31,267 nt of DNA, from positions 1 through 31,267 of the IMG/VR virus record IMGVR_UViG_3300048814_000064; one strand, given 5' to 3'. The translations under genes were made by a program, and so were the position numbers. This document shows, one piece after another, positions 14,416 through 20,780 of the stretch. The notes beneath the pieces are model-generated. The model was given only the letters and a program-made list of their open reading frames with translations, had not been told where the DNA came from and ran no database searches. Source of the stretch: a virus. The number at the start of each line of letters is the position of its first letter. Positions within the stretch are counted from its first letter, which is position 1.

Positions 14416-14655
14416 CTTCCCCTACCGCCGCGGCTACATCGCCGCCAAGCACGGCATCCACACGTGCCCCTACGCCGGCCGCACCGCCGGCAGTCGCCGC
14501 CTGCGCGCCCAAATGGCTCGCCGGGCACTTCGATCGCAGCTTTGCGCGGCTTCCTCGGCACCGTGGACCACGTGGCGGCGTGGCGTATCGCAAGCGGACG
14601 CGCGTCAGGTGGCCGAGGTCTGTGTATGCGCGGCGAAGATTACAAGAGGCGCTGA
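14405..14655 (+). pseudogene. Small phage protein, probably frameshifted
   Basis: The ATG at 14405 opens MSPSFPYRRGYIAAKHGI, resembling small phage proteins with a ribosome-modulation-factor-like YRRGY-x-AA start. Coding character then moves: from ~14515 the +1 frame reads WLAGHFDRSFA, and from ~14545 a further +1 frame reads RGFLGTVDHVAAW...CMRGEDYKRR and stops at 14655. Read literally, the first frame instead runs on into the membrane-protein gene at 14660. The mixture suggests one or two small indels. Confidence 0.35.
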
Positions 14656-14659
14656 GAGC

Positions 14660-14821
14660 GTGAATCTACTAACCGATCCACGCTTGTTTAATTTCGTGAT
14701 TATGGCGCTTTACAGCATCAATGCTGGACGTTGGGCCATTTCGGGAAAATGGGCAGACATGTGCTACTGGCTGTCGGCGCTCGCGATCACGGCAACCGTA
14801 ACGTGGGGATATAAACATTAA
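14660..14821 (+). CDS. Small phage membrane protein, 53 aa
   Basis: A 53-residue protein read from GTG 14660: NLLTDPRLFNFVIMALYSIN, a GRWAISGKW middle, then LSALAITATVTWGYKH. Both halves are hydrophobic and could span the membrane. I recall very similar small phage proteins with the LTDPRxFNxxIMALY start. AGAGG lies upstream. The frame upstream of the GTG is also open, but the residues there belong to the previous gene. Unknown role. Confidence 0.6.
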   Translation: MNLLTDPRLFNFVIMALYSINAGRWAISGKWADMCYWLSALAITATVTWGYKH

Positions 14822-14834
14822 TCCCCCAGGGGAC

Positions 14835-14864
14835 TTGACGCGGTAAGGCATTCGGGAGTACGGT
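14835..14864 (+). promoter_or_regulatory. Candidate sigma-70 promoter for the RHH gene
   Basis: TTGACG (14835-14840), 18 bp, then TACGGT (14859-14864). The predicted transcription start falls at about 14871, at the ATG at 14872, and there is no Shine-Dalgarno, so the transcript would be leaderless. Confidence 0.5.
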
Positions 14865-14871
14865 ACATCAC

Positions 14872-15030
14872 ATGGCAACCGAGAAGATACAAGCAACCAC
14901 GTATTTAGACGCTCCACTCTACGATGCGATCAAACGCAAAGCGGATGCGGAGCAACGCACGCTTTCACAAGCTATGGCCATTTTGTTAGCCGAGGCCATC
15001 GCACGATCCACCAAACCCAACCGGAGATGA
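14872..15030 (+). CDS. Ribbon-helix-helix DNA-binding protein, 52 aa
   Basis: A 52-residue protein with the ribbon-helix-helix layout: a short strand (KIQATTYLDAPL), helix 1 (YDAIKRKADAEQ), a turn (RTLS) and helix 2 (QAMAILLAEAIAR). Arc/CopG-type proteins of this size dimerise and repress nearby promoters, often their own. It has its own candidate promoter and appears leaderless. It precedes the ERF-Dam fusion gene by a few bases, so it may regulate the recombination segment. The target operator is not identified. Confidence 0.7.
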   Translation: MATEKIQATTYLDAPLYDAIKRKADAEQRTLSQAMAILLAEAIARSTKPNRR

Positions 15031-15032
15031 CT

Positions 15033-15059
15033 ATGGCAAAATCGAGCACGCAGCCGTGA
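15033..15059 (+). CDS. Eight-codon leader frame overlapping the ERF-Dam start
   Basis: ATG 15033 with GGAG upstream reads MAKSSTQP and stops at 15057-15059, forming a GTGA overlap with the GTG at 15056. MAKSSTQP resembles the normal start of ERF proteins, so the ERF gene may really start here with a one-base indel. It could also be a coupling peptide. Confidence 0.3.
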   Translation: MAKSSTQP

Positions 15060-15628
15060 GTGTCGAGAAGTCCGAGCTGATTATCCCCGAATCCCGCGTC
15101 GATCGAGTGTCGGCATACCATGCGCCCGTCATTCCGGTAGCTGACCCGATTATGGCGATCATCGAGCGCATGACGCGGGAGCCCTCCTTCGATATTGAGC
15201 GCATTAAAGAAATGCTCGCCATGAAGGAGCGCTTCGAGGCGCTGGAGGCGAAGAAATCCTTCGTGGCGGACATGGCGGAATTCAAGAAGAACCCGCCGCA
15301 GATTTACAAAAATAAGCACGTGGGGTTCGATTCAAAACGAACCGGCGAACGAACTGCTTACGATCATGCAACGCACTCTGAGGTCACGATGAAGATCATC
15401 GCCGAGTGGATGCGCAAGGCGTATGGGGCCGCTCAGGAGGGCGCGACAGTAGTTTGCCTGGTGCCAGCCCGTACCGATACGGTTTGGTGGCACGAGTACG
15501 CCATGAAGTCAGAGATTCTGCTTATCAAGGGCCGGCTCAAGTTTGGCGATGCCGACAACAGCGCACCATTTCCCAGTGCCATTGTCGTGTTCCGGCCGCG
15601 TGAATTTAGGCTGGTGTCGTATGGATAG
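15056..15628 (+). CDS. Chimeric protein: ERF annealing protein N-terminus fused to Dam methylase C-terminus
   Basis: A 190-residue frame made of two unrelated pieces. Residues ~20-118 (ADPIMAIIERM, ERFEALEAKKSFVADMAEFK, NPPQIYKNKHVGFD, YDHATHSEVTMKI) are the N-terminal part of an ERF-family single-strand annealing protein. Residues ~119-185 (EWMRKAYGAAQEGATVVCLV, PARTDTVWWHEYAMKSEI, IKGRLKFGDADNSAPFPSAI) are the C-terminal part of a phage Dam-type N6-adenine methyltransferase. The ERF core and the methylase's NPPY catalytic motif are both missing. A clean deletion of the DNA between the two genes explains this; neither activity is expected. The frame is continuous across the junction near 15405. 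Confidence 0.75.
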   Translation: MSVEKSELIIPESRVDRVSAYHAPVIPVADPIMAIIERMTREPSFDIERIKEMLAMKERFEALEAKKSFVADMAEFKKNPPQIYKNKHVGFDSKRTGERTAYDHATHSEVTMKIIAEWMRKAYGAAQEGATVVCLVPARTDTVWWHEYAMKSEILLIKGRLKFGDADNSAPFPSAIVVFRPREFRLVSYG

Positions 15629-15791
15629 CAAGAAACTGCCGCTTATCGAATGGGTGATGGAGCGTTTTGAGAACTGTTGCCGTATTGCGAGTGAGAAAGA
15701 AGATCCCGCCGACAGGGATGCATGGATGGAAGATGCCGAATACTTTAGACAGGTGCTTGTCGTTTTGTACTACGAGGCAAAGAAGTCATGA
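15621..15791 (+). CDS. Small acidic phage protein, 56 aa
   Basis: A 56-residue helical protein (KKLPLIEWVMERFENCCRIA, EKEDPADRDAWMEDAEYFRQ). ATG at 15621 overlaps the previous stop by 8 bp; ATGA overlap with the next gene. Function unknown. Confidence 0.5.
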   Translation: MDSKKLPLIEWVMERFENCCRIASEKEDPADRDAWMEDAEYFRQVLVVLYYEAKKS

Positions 15792-15916
15792 GCACGCAGG
15801 TGTGCGATGAAGAGGCGTTTGACGACTACGAGGAAGACGGCCCAATGGATTTAGAGGATCAATTGGAGAACGCTTTGAACAAAGCCTTTCCTGTGAAAAC
15901 CGGAGATGTCAAATGA
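15788..15916 (+). CDS. Small acidic protein, 42 aa
   Basis: A 42-residue, strongly acidic protein (DEEAFDDYEEDGPMDLEDQL) ending ALNKAFPVKTGDVK. It is joined to its neighbours by ATGA overlaps on both sides, which supports translation. Function unknown. Confidence 0.45.
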   Translation: MSTQVCDEEAFDDYEEDGPMDLEDQLENALNKAFPVKTGDVK

Positions 15917-16023
15917 ACGATTATCCAGTAGCGACGTGGTTGCAGGTTTGGTGCATGTGGCTTGCCGGGGTCATTTGTGGGTTCGGTATCCACGGTGTTT
16001 TACAGCATTTCCACATCATCTGA
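15913..16023 (+). CDS. Tiny membrane protein, 36 aa
   Basis: A 36-residue protein with one hydrophobic helix (VWCMWLAGVICGFGIHGVL). ATGA overlap with the previous gene. Its stop forms part of the second copy of the 20-bp coupling motif. Function unknown. Confidence 0.45.
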   Translation: MNDYPVATWLQVWCMWLAGVICGFGIHGVLQHFHII

Positions 16024-16039
16024 CCGGGGAGGTGAGCAT
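16020..16039 (+). promoter_or_regulatory. Repeated translation-coupling motif, copy 2, start decayed
   Basis: Identical to 12451-12470, but the following base makes ATT rather than ATG. The GTG in the motif opens only MSIKGFP before a stop, so it no longer serves a gene. The 16024-16165 gap contains nothing else I recognise except AAGGAG before the ATG at 16166. Confidence 0.6.
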
Positions 16040-16165
16040 TAAGGGTTTCCCCTAACGTGTTTTCAGGTCGCGAGATTACGGAACTGAGCGCATTATTTCT
16101 CTTACAGACCGACTCGCCAACCAGGTCTTAAAATAGGTCGGCGATGCTTATTAAGGAGCTACGAC

Positions 16166-16369
16166 ATGCAGACCATTGTTAAATTCACAGATTCCGAAAT
16201 TGCCGCTGGCTGGCGAATTGAAAATGGGAAATTCGTGCGCCCCATTAGCGACGCTACCAAGAAAGCTATCGCCGAATTTAACAAGATAATGAAGGAAGCC
16301 GCTAACCAGCACATTAGGGAAATGACTCGCTCTGAATGGGAAAGGTCGAATGAAGAGATGATCCCATGA
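16166..16369 (+). CDS. Small charged phage protein, 67 aa
   Basis: A 67-residue protein (TIVKFTDSEIAAGWRIENGK, FVRPISDATKKAIAEFNKIM), then a Lys/Glu-rich helix. AAGGAG lies upstream of the ATG; ATGA overlap with the next gene. Function unknown. Confidence 0.5.
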   Translation: MQTIVKFTDSEIAAGWRIENGKFVRPISDATKKAIAEFNKIMKEAANQHIREMTRSEWERSNEEMIP

Positions 16370-16584
16370 GCGAATTAGCTGATGCGCTGCGAGCGGCGGA
16401 CCCGAGAGACAATCCAACTGGCGCGGAATATCTAATGGATGACGCAGCCAATCGAATCGAAGATTCGGAAAAAGTGCTCAAGCTACTAGTCAGTCAATGG
16501 AATGCTTGTGGGCCAAACAGTGACTTTGGTAGGTACTTTCAAAATATCAAAGATGCTGCTGACGCAGTACTCCGAGCCGAGTGA
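16366..16584 (+). CDS. Small helical phage protein, 72 aa
   Basis: A 72-residue protein (MSELADALRAADPRD, MDDAANRIEDSEKVLKLLV). Helical. Coupled by ATGA to the previous gene; its stop sits in a shortened version of the TGACCGGGGAG motif. Function unknown. Confidence 0.5.
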   Translation: MSELADALRAADPRDNPTGAEYLMDDAANRIEDSEKVLKLLVSQWNACGPNSDFGRYFQNIKDAADAVLRAE

Positions 16585-16602
16585 CCGGGGAGTACAGCCG
16601 AA

Positions 16603-16797
16603 GTGAAAATGCAATGCGAGGTTTTGGAGGTCAAGGCAGCGGGCCTAAATCTGCGCCTCACCCTACAGGGACGACAGAAGGGCTGCGCGCCGTGGCGGGA
16701 ATGGTGTTCGATGACCCTTGAGATACCCGCGACCGAAAAAGCCAAGAAGGCGTTTCACATCGGCCGGCTGCTAACTCTCGAACTTCGGACCGAGTGA
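16603..16797 (+). CDS. Small beta-barrel-like phage protein, 64 aa
   Basis: A 64-residue protein with alternating strands: CEVLEVKAAGLNLRLTLQGR, then PWREWCSMTLEIPAT and GRLLTLELRTE. The shape suggests a small beta-barrel, and similar short proteins occur in other phage early operons. The start is GTG 16603 or ATG 16609. Function unknown. Confidence 0.5.
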   Translation: MKMQCEVLEVKAAGLNLRLTLQGRQKGCAPWREWCSMTLEIPATEKAKKAFHIGRLLTLELRTE

Positions 16798-16808
16798 CGG
16801 AGAGAAGC

Positions 16809-17066
16809 ATGGATAAAGTCATACCTGCGCTAACCAGCGCCGACGCGATCGAGTACGCCGCGATCCTATCGCAATCAGACAAGGGGCATGAGGTGGACCC
16901 AACTGACCTGATAAACGCTCTTACTTGGCGATGCGCTAACCAGCGCCGCGAGATTCACAAGCTACACCTGCGCATCGCGTGCCTCGAACGGAACGCCGTG
17001 TCTACGGGAGCAAATCATGGCGCCACGGAGAACCCTAACGCAGACAGCCGAACCGTCCGAGGGTAG
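16809..17066 (+). CDS. Small phage protein, 85 aa
   Basis: An 85-residue protein (MDKVIPALTSADAIEYAAIL, WRCANQRREIHKLHLRIACL) with a coiled-coil-like middle and a polar C-terminus. The ATG at 16809 has GGAGAG upstream. Function unknown. Confidence 0.45.
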   Translation: MDKVIPALTSADAIEYAAILSQSDKGHEVDPTDLINALTWRCANQRREIHKLHLRIACLERNAVSTGANHGATENPNADSRTVRG

Positions 17067-17164
17067 CCAGCGATGGAGCCTAACGGGGATTACGCTTGCG
17101 GGTTGTCGTGCAAGGCAGATTGACGTGGCGCCATGTTTATTTTAATAAATATCTCAAATAGGGC

Positions 17165-17195
17165 TTGACACCCTTAGGGCAGTATGGCCTAATAG
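17165..17195 (+). promoter_or_regulatory. Candidate promoter with consensus -35
   Basis: TTGACA (17165-17170) is a perfect -35. A -10 of CTAATA or TAATAG follows at 18-19 bp spacing. It precedes a short gene with AAGGAG and a Cro-like HTH gene. The AT-rich stretch 17130-17160 just upstream could act as an UP element or operator. Bases 17067-17164 otherwise hold nothing I recognise. Confidence 0.5.
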
Positions 17196-17218
17196 CCTCA
17201 TTAGCCAAGGAGATGAAG

Positions 17219-17389
17219 ATGAAAACCACCAAAATGTACGAAGTTCGCAAAGTAGAGTCCGGCAACGTATTCAGCGCAATGACCAATGGCAAACTGTACA
17301 ACTACCAGAAAGCCCGCAAACTTGCCGCTCGCGCCAAGCGCCTTTGGAAGCTGGATGTCATAACCGCCCCCGTAATGGTGGCGGCATGA
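17219..17389 (+). CDS. Small basic phage protein, 56 aa
   Basis: A 56-residue basic protein (MKTTKMYEVRKVESGNVFSA, YNYQKARKLAARAKRLWKLD). I chose ATG 17219 because AAGGAG (17207-17212) lies 6 bp before it; the ATG at 17213 directly abuts the Shine-Dalgarno. First gene after the candidate promoter and coupled by ATGA to the HTH gene. Function unknown. Confidence 0.5.
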   Translation: MKTTKMYEVRKVESGNVFSAMTNGKLYNYQKARKLAARAKRLWKLDVITAPVMVAA

Positions 17390-17562
17390 CCGCGAAGAAG
17401 CTCCAAGACTTGCTCGACCGCGCTGGCATCTCGCAGCGCGGAGCCGCCGCAAAATTGCAAATTAACGAACGCACGATGCGCCGGTACGTTTCGGGTGATG
17501 CGCCGATCCCATTCATTGTATGGCTGGCGTGCAAATACCTTTGGGAGAAAGTCGATGGCTAA
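17386..17562 (+). CDS. Cro-like helix-turn-helix protein, 58 aa
   Basis: A 58-residue protein with a XRE/Cro-type helix-turn-helix: LLDRAGISQRGAAAKLQINE followed by RTMRRYVSGDAPIP and a final aromatic helix (FIVWLACKYLW). The pattern SQRGAAAKLxINERTMRRYVSG matches lambda-type regulators that read a Q-x-x-x-A-x-x-L core. It overlaps the previous gene by ATGA and lies behind a promoter, so autoregulation is plausible. It could be a Cro-type or an operon-local repressor; no partner CI is in the window. Confidence 0.7.
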   Translation: MTAKKLQDLLDRAGISQRGAAAKLQINERTMRRYVSGDAPIPFIVWLACKYLWEKVDG

Positions 17563-17734
17563 TAAATTCCCGAAAATTATCGAATTGACAGAACCGACAG
17601 AGATCGCGGCTATCCGCGAGGATTGCACGCTTGCAGTCCCATTTCTCATGGAGAGCAATGGTCATGTGTATTGCGACGCAGACGATTTGCACGCGTGGCG
17701 GAAGTCAATTCGCGAGACGGAGCCATGGCGATGA
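17555..17734 (+). CDS. Small phage protein, 59 aa
   Basis: A 59-residue protein (MANKFPKIIELTEPTEIAAI, DCTLAVPFLMESNGHVYC, DDLHAWRKSI). Overlaps the HTH gene by 8 bp. Unknown function. Confidence 0.45.
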   Translation: MANKFPKIIELTEPTEIAAIREDCTLAVPFLMESNGHVYCDADDLHAWRKSIRETEPWR

Positions 17735-17922
17735 CTGAACGGCACATCAAGCATGTAGTGACTAACGAAGATTTGGAGACAGCGCGATTGTACGCTGGCC
17801 TTCATCCTGAGAGGTGCCCGGAACTTGGTCGCAGTCACGACTCTCGGCCATGCATCTTATGCGGAAAAACCATTTTCAATGATGTGCTGAGTCCTGCCCG
17901 TTCGTCCAATGAGATTAAGTAA
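17725..17922 (+). CDS. Small cysteine-containing protein, 65 aa
   Basis: A 65-residue protein (HIKHVVTNEDLETARLYAGL) with ERCPELGRSHDSRPCILCGK, which contains CxxC and one more Cys, possibly metal binding. The start is ATG 17725 or ATG 17731. Overlaps the previous gene by 10 bp. Unknown function. Confidence 0.45.
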   Translation: MAMTERHIKHVVTNEDLETARLYAGLHPERCPELGRSHDSRPCILCGKTIFNDVLSPARSSNEIK

Positions 17923-17943
17923 ATAATTAAGAGGCACAATTCT

Positions 17944-18171
17944 ATGTTTGACAAACAACCAGACGACGACTCGCACGGCGAGTGTGCCGCAGCAATCGCG
18001 AAGCTAACGAGTGCCTGCGCTCGCATGCAATGGGGACTCGAATGCGCGCAGAAGTTCGTCGCTCTGTGGGAGAGCGGCCAAATATCTGCGGAAGGCGTGA
18101 TACCTCAAATCAAACTCGACATTGAGCGTGGGCTCGCAGGCTCTCAATCTACTTCACGTTCGGAGGATTAA
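17944..18171 (+). CDS. Small phage protein, 75 aa
   Basis: A 75-residue helical protein (ECAAAIAKLTSACARMQWGL, AQKFVALWESGQISAEGVIP). Separate start about 20 bp after the previous stop. Function unknown. Confidence 0.45.
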   Translation: MFDKQPDDDSHGECAAAIAKLTSACARMQWGLECAQKFVALWESGQISAEGVIPQIKLDIERGLAGSQSTSRSED

Positions 18172-18173
18172 TC

Positions 18174-18557
18174 GTGTATCCAAGAACTGAATACGAAATG
18201 ACCGAGGCGGACCGGAGCAAACTCAAGGAAGCGTTCAAGCCGGTCCCGTACATGGTGATTGGCGGTCATGAACCGCGGTCCCAGCAAGAGAACGCCAATG
18301 CTGCATGGGCCGAACTGGGGAAGCGCATGGGCTTCGATCACATGACGGTGAGGCCGATTCAAGGGAAGGGAATTCGGTTCTTCTCGGCCGTCCCCAGGGA
18401 GAACGAGACACAGCGGGCCGAACGCGTGGCGCGCGAGCAGGAAGTGGCCAAGCAACGCGAGATCACGCAGCTACAGAGCGAAATAGGCGAGCGGCAAGCG
18501 CGATTGCGTGCGCTAGGTGATACCTCTACATCCGCAGGAGATCCCAATGACCGATGA
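18174..18557 (+). CDS. Phage protein with C-terminal coiled coil, 127 aa
   Basis: A 127-residue protein. The N-terminal half includes FKPVPYMVIGGHEPRSQQEN, WAELGKRMGFDHMTVRPIQG and KGIRFFSAVP. The C-terminal half is a coiled coil with many Glu, Gln and Arg (RAERVAREQEVAKQREITQL). GTG start at 18174 has GGAGG at good spacing. Function unknown. Confidence 0.55.
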   Translation: MYPRTEYEMTEADRSKLKEAFKPVPYMVIGGHEPRSQQENANAAWAELGKRMGFDHMTVRPIQGKGIRFFSAVPRENETQRAERVAREQEVAKQREITQLQSEIGERQARLRALGDTSTSAGDPNDR

Positions 18558-18804
18558 GCAAATCAAATACATGGTGAATCGCTTCCTAGGCTGGCGTTTG
18601 CCTGAGCATTTCCACCCAGACGCGGGCATCAGTTTTAACCCCGAGTACAACGTTGAATACAACGCTGCTCGCGGCAAACCGCCAGCCCGGCATCAACCCA
18701 GCGGCACGAACCTATTTGGCGCCGAGCAAGCGGAGGCGATGGTGCTCTACATGCTCGAAGGCTTGCCTGGTACAAAGGTGAACGATTCAACCCAAGGAGA
18801 GTGA
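18547..18804 (+). CDS. Conserved small phage protein (MTDEQIKYMVNRFLGW type)
   Basis: An 85-residue protein. The start MTDEQIKYMVNRFLGWRLPE, with later HPDAGISFNP and GTNLFGAEQAEAMVLYMLEG, is typical of a small family I have seen often in proteobacterial phages. Function unknown to me. AGGAG lies before the ATG; it overlaps the previous gene by 11 bp. Confidence 0.6.
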   Translation: MTDEQIKYMVNRFLGWRLPEHFHPDAGISFNPEYNVEYNAARGKPPARHQPSGTNLFGAEQAEAMVLYMLEGLPGTKVNDSTQGE

Positions 18805-18805
18805 A

Positions 18806-18994
18806 ATGACCAAGCGAAAATCCAAACCTCAGCCGAAGACCTTCAACCCGCACCACCAGGAACTGGTATCGTTGTTTCACCACCCAGGCATCAATATCTT
18901 CCCGACACCGAATATCGGCTTAGCGTTGGCACATCTGCCGTGCTGCTGGGCTGAAACAGAGAAGTATCTTTGGGATAGACCTTATGGAAAGTAA
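18806..18994 (+). CDS. Small basic phage protein, 62 aa
   Basis: A 62-residue protein with a basic N-terminus (MTKRKSKPQPKTFNPHHQEL) and HLPCCWAETEKYLWDRPYG at the end. One base after the previous stop, with GGAGAG upstream. Function unknown. Confidence 0.45.
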   Translation: MTKRKSKPQPKTFNPHHQELVSLFHHPGINIFPTPNIGLALAHLPCCWAETEKYLWDRPYGK

Positions 18995-19196
18995 ACCCCG
19001 CTTGGTCGATAAATTCACGGTTTGCGAGGTCTTCGGTCCCCAAGGGCAACCCGTGGCCCAACGTCACTACAGTGAGCCCGTGGACCCGGCGACGTTCCCG
19101 GCACCAGGGAATTGGACGCACACGTGGTCGAACGACCTTGATCGCCTATGGAAGCCATGGGGCCAGGAGACGTTGTGGAGCCGATTCTTTGGCTAA
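18984..19196 (+). CDS. Small phage protein, 70 aa
   Basis: A 70-residue protein (KFTVCEVFGPQGQPVAQRHY, SNDLDRLWKPWGQETLWSRF) with several Trp. Overlaps the previous gene by 11 bp. Its stop is followed, in the same frame, by the open but start-less sequence of the next truncated gene. Function unknown. Confidence 0.45.
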   Translation: MESKPRLVDKFTVCEVFGPQGQPVAQRHYSEPVDPATFPAPGNWTHTWSNDLDRLWKPWGQETLWSRFFG

Positions 19197-19901
19197 CGAA
19201 AGGCGCAATACGCGAAACAGCTTCAGGCGCTTGACATAAAGGTTTATATTGAGGAGCCGAAGGCGAACTGTTTCAGTGTTGCCGCTGTCTTAGCTTTTGC
19301 GAGGCACTATGAGTTGTTTGCTGGCGGTGCTGGCGCGATTCTCACAGTTTTGGTTTCTTGGATTATTGCCAAGACAAGTAATAACCGGGAAGAAATGAAA
19401 GCACTCAAGGATTCTTTGGATAAGGCAATAGATCACCTTGCCAACAAAGACAGCACCCTAGTGCCTAGGCTTCTGGATACGGTAGATCGAATGGCGACTT
19501 CGCTACGACCATCGGTAATTAAGGCGGTCGCGCCCGTTGGAAAATCGTGCAATGAGATGCGAATAGGAGACTCCTTGCCAATTGACCGAGCAGCGGCAGA
19601 TGCAATTAGAGCAGTTGCGGCCGACGCAGTTACCGAAGAACGGACATGGCTGATTCGCATTACTGAACTAGATTTAGAGAGTTTCTCCGCGAAAGTTCGA
19701 TTTGAAGATGAATCCGAACAAGATGATGCGCGCTTTAGGGCGGCTATCACGGACCCTGCAATCGCCGTTTTGAATAACGCCTATACCAGAGCGTTTGCAA
19801 ACCATACCGTTCTGCGGGTGCGCGGAAAAGCAACACTCAAGGAAGGCGAAATTCAAACGCTTTATATCAGTAACACCGATGACCAAGAAGCCAGCCAATA
19901 A
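19197..19901 (+). pseudogene. 5'-truncated membrane protein, possibly DUF7946-like
   Basis: From 19314 (TTG) a 195-residue protein has a membrane segment (GGAGAILTVLVSWIIA), a charged helical region (NNREEMKALKDSLDKAIDHL, LLDTVDRMATSLRP) and a C-terminal beta domain (WLIRITELDLESFSAKVRFE ... ATLKEGEIQTLYISN). The same frame is open and protein-like further upstream (KAQYAKQLQALDIKVYIEEP, KANCFSVAAVLAFARHYELF) down to the stop of the previous gene at 19196, with no start codon. From memory, DUF7946-type proteins have this layout with ~100 more N-terminal residues. I read it as a longer gene that lost its 5' end. Codon use is more AT-rich than neighbours. Confidence 0.5.
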
Positions 19902-19993
19902 AACTGACACTGCGAAAGAACGCTACTGCCAATCCAAGTTCGGAGACGAGAAGCATGGATAGGTGAACATGGCGGAATTATACACGCGGTTTG
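19902..19993. other. Convergent intergenic region, early versus late blocks
   Basis: A 92-bp spacer between the end of the rightward block and the end of the leftward lysis block. I looked for a bidirectional terminator and do not see a stem-loop with T-runs. It contains an abortive GGAGACGAGAAGCATGG start-like sequence without a following frame. Confidence 0.4.
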
Positions 19994-20521
19994 TTACCGA
20001 ATCTTGATGATCTTAAATCCGATGCTTGCCACGATCCACAGGAGCGAGTTCGGCGTGCATTCACGAACGGCGAATGGCATGTCTTGCGGCAGTTCAAGGA
20101 CGCTCTGGAGCGATCCTAGGCCGAGCGCCGAACACACCCAGAACCCTTCGCCATTGGTCAGCGGAATGCCGGTGATGAAGGAGAAAATATCGGCCTCGTC
20201 GTAGCCATCATTCAGATGCTGGACGAGCCAGCTTGTCCAGGCTTGATACTGCGTCAGGGAAACCGGTTTCGTCGCGCGGATGTGCTTGACGGAGTTATCG
20301 AGATAACCCGCTGGCCGATGCTGCACCCCTGATGGGATACGGACTCCCCCAACCGTCATAGCGTTGTTGCGCGCGTCGATGTAGGAGCCGTCTCGCAGTC
20401 TTGGGGCCACGTGGGCGCACCCATCGTAACCATTGCCATACCATGCGATAAATCGCGAGATCCAATCCGGACTTCGCACGAAATCAAAGGTAATGGCTGG
20501 TGGATCGAGAACTGCGCTCAC
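19994..20521 (-). CDS. Putative papain-like (permuted NlpC/P60-type) cysteine peptidase
   Basis: A 175-residue protein. A histidine-containing strand comes first (YDGCAHVAPRLRDGSYIDAR, His near 37), and a cysteine comes later (GEGFWVCSALGLGSLQS, Cys near 130), followed by a C-terminal SLLWIVAS. The order His...Cys is the signature of circularly permuted NlpC/P60-like enzymes, which cleave peptide or amide bonds, often in cell wall. Near the lysis genes it may act on peptidoglycan or on a capsid or tail precursor. GTG start overlaps the upstream stop by GTGA. The third catalytic residue is not obvious, so moderate confidence. Confidence 0.5.
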   Translation of the reverse strand: MSAVLDPPAITFDFVRSPDWISRFIAWYGNGYDGCAHVAPRLRDGSYIDARNNAMTVGGVRIPSGVQHRPAGYLDNSVKHIRATKPVSLTQYQAWTSWLVQHLNDGYDEADIFSFITGIPLTNGEGFWVCSALGLGSLQSVLELPQDMPFAVRECTPNSLLWIVASIGFKIIKIR

Positions 20522-20779
20522 AGCGGTGCGCCCTGTGATCGGCTCTCCATGAAATTTCCCGGCACCGCCGCCGCCACCCGATCAGCGGCGTCATGCATCG
20601 CATTGGCCACGGTCGGCCAGATGTTCGACTGGAACCGGCGCACTCGACGCAACGCCCTGGCCGTGGATCCTCGCCACGATGTCCTCGATCGCCTTGGCCG
20701 CCGCTGGCGACACGTTGATGAGGGCCACGCCGATACTCACGAGCTCGGCCACGGTGAGCATTCCTAGGACCGCTGCCAT
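20518..20779 (-). pseudogene. Small phage protein with a +1 frame change
   Basis: ATG 20779 opens MAAVLGMLTVAELVSIGVAL, then SPAAAKAIEDIVARIHGQGV; this frame ends at 20591. The frame one base ahead then reads QSNIWPTVANAMHDAADRVA followed by AAVPGNFMES and ends at TGA 20520-20518, which gives a GTGA overlap with the peptidase gene. That overlap is the rule in this operon, so the second frame is probably the true C-terminus and one indel lies near 20640. Function unknown; mildly hydrophobic N-terminus. Confidence 0.4.
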
Positions 20780-20780
20780 G

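Noticed and set aside
14405-14821. Single 138-residue protein over 14405-14821
   Set aside because: The last 53 residues form a typical stand-alone small membrane protein with its own GTG and ribosome site; the middle of the long frame is not protein-like.
19231-19250. Promoter TTGACA/TATATT before the truncated gene
   Set aside because: Both boxes exist, but the spacing is about 8 bp, too short for sigma-70.
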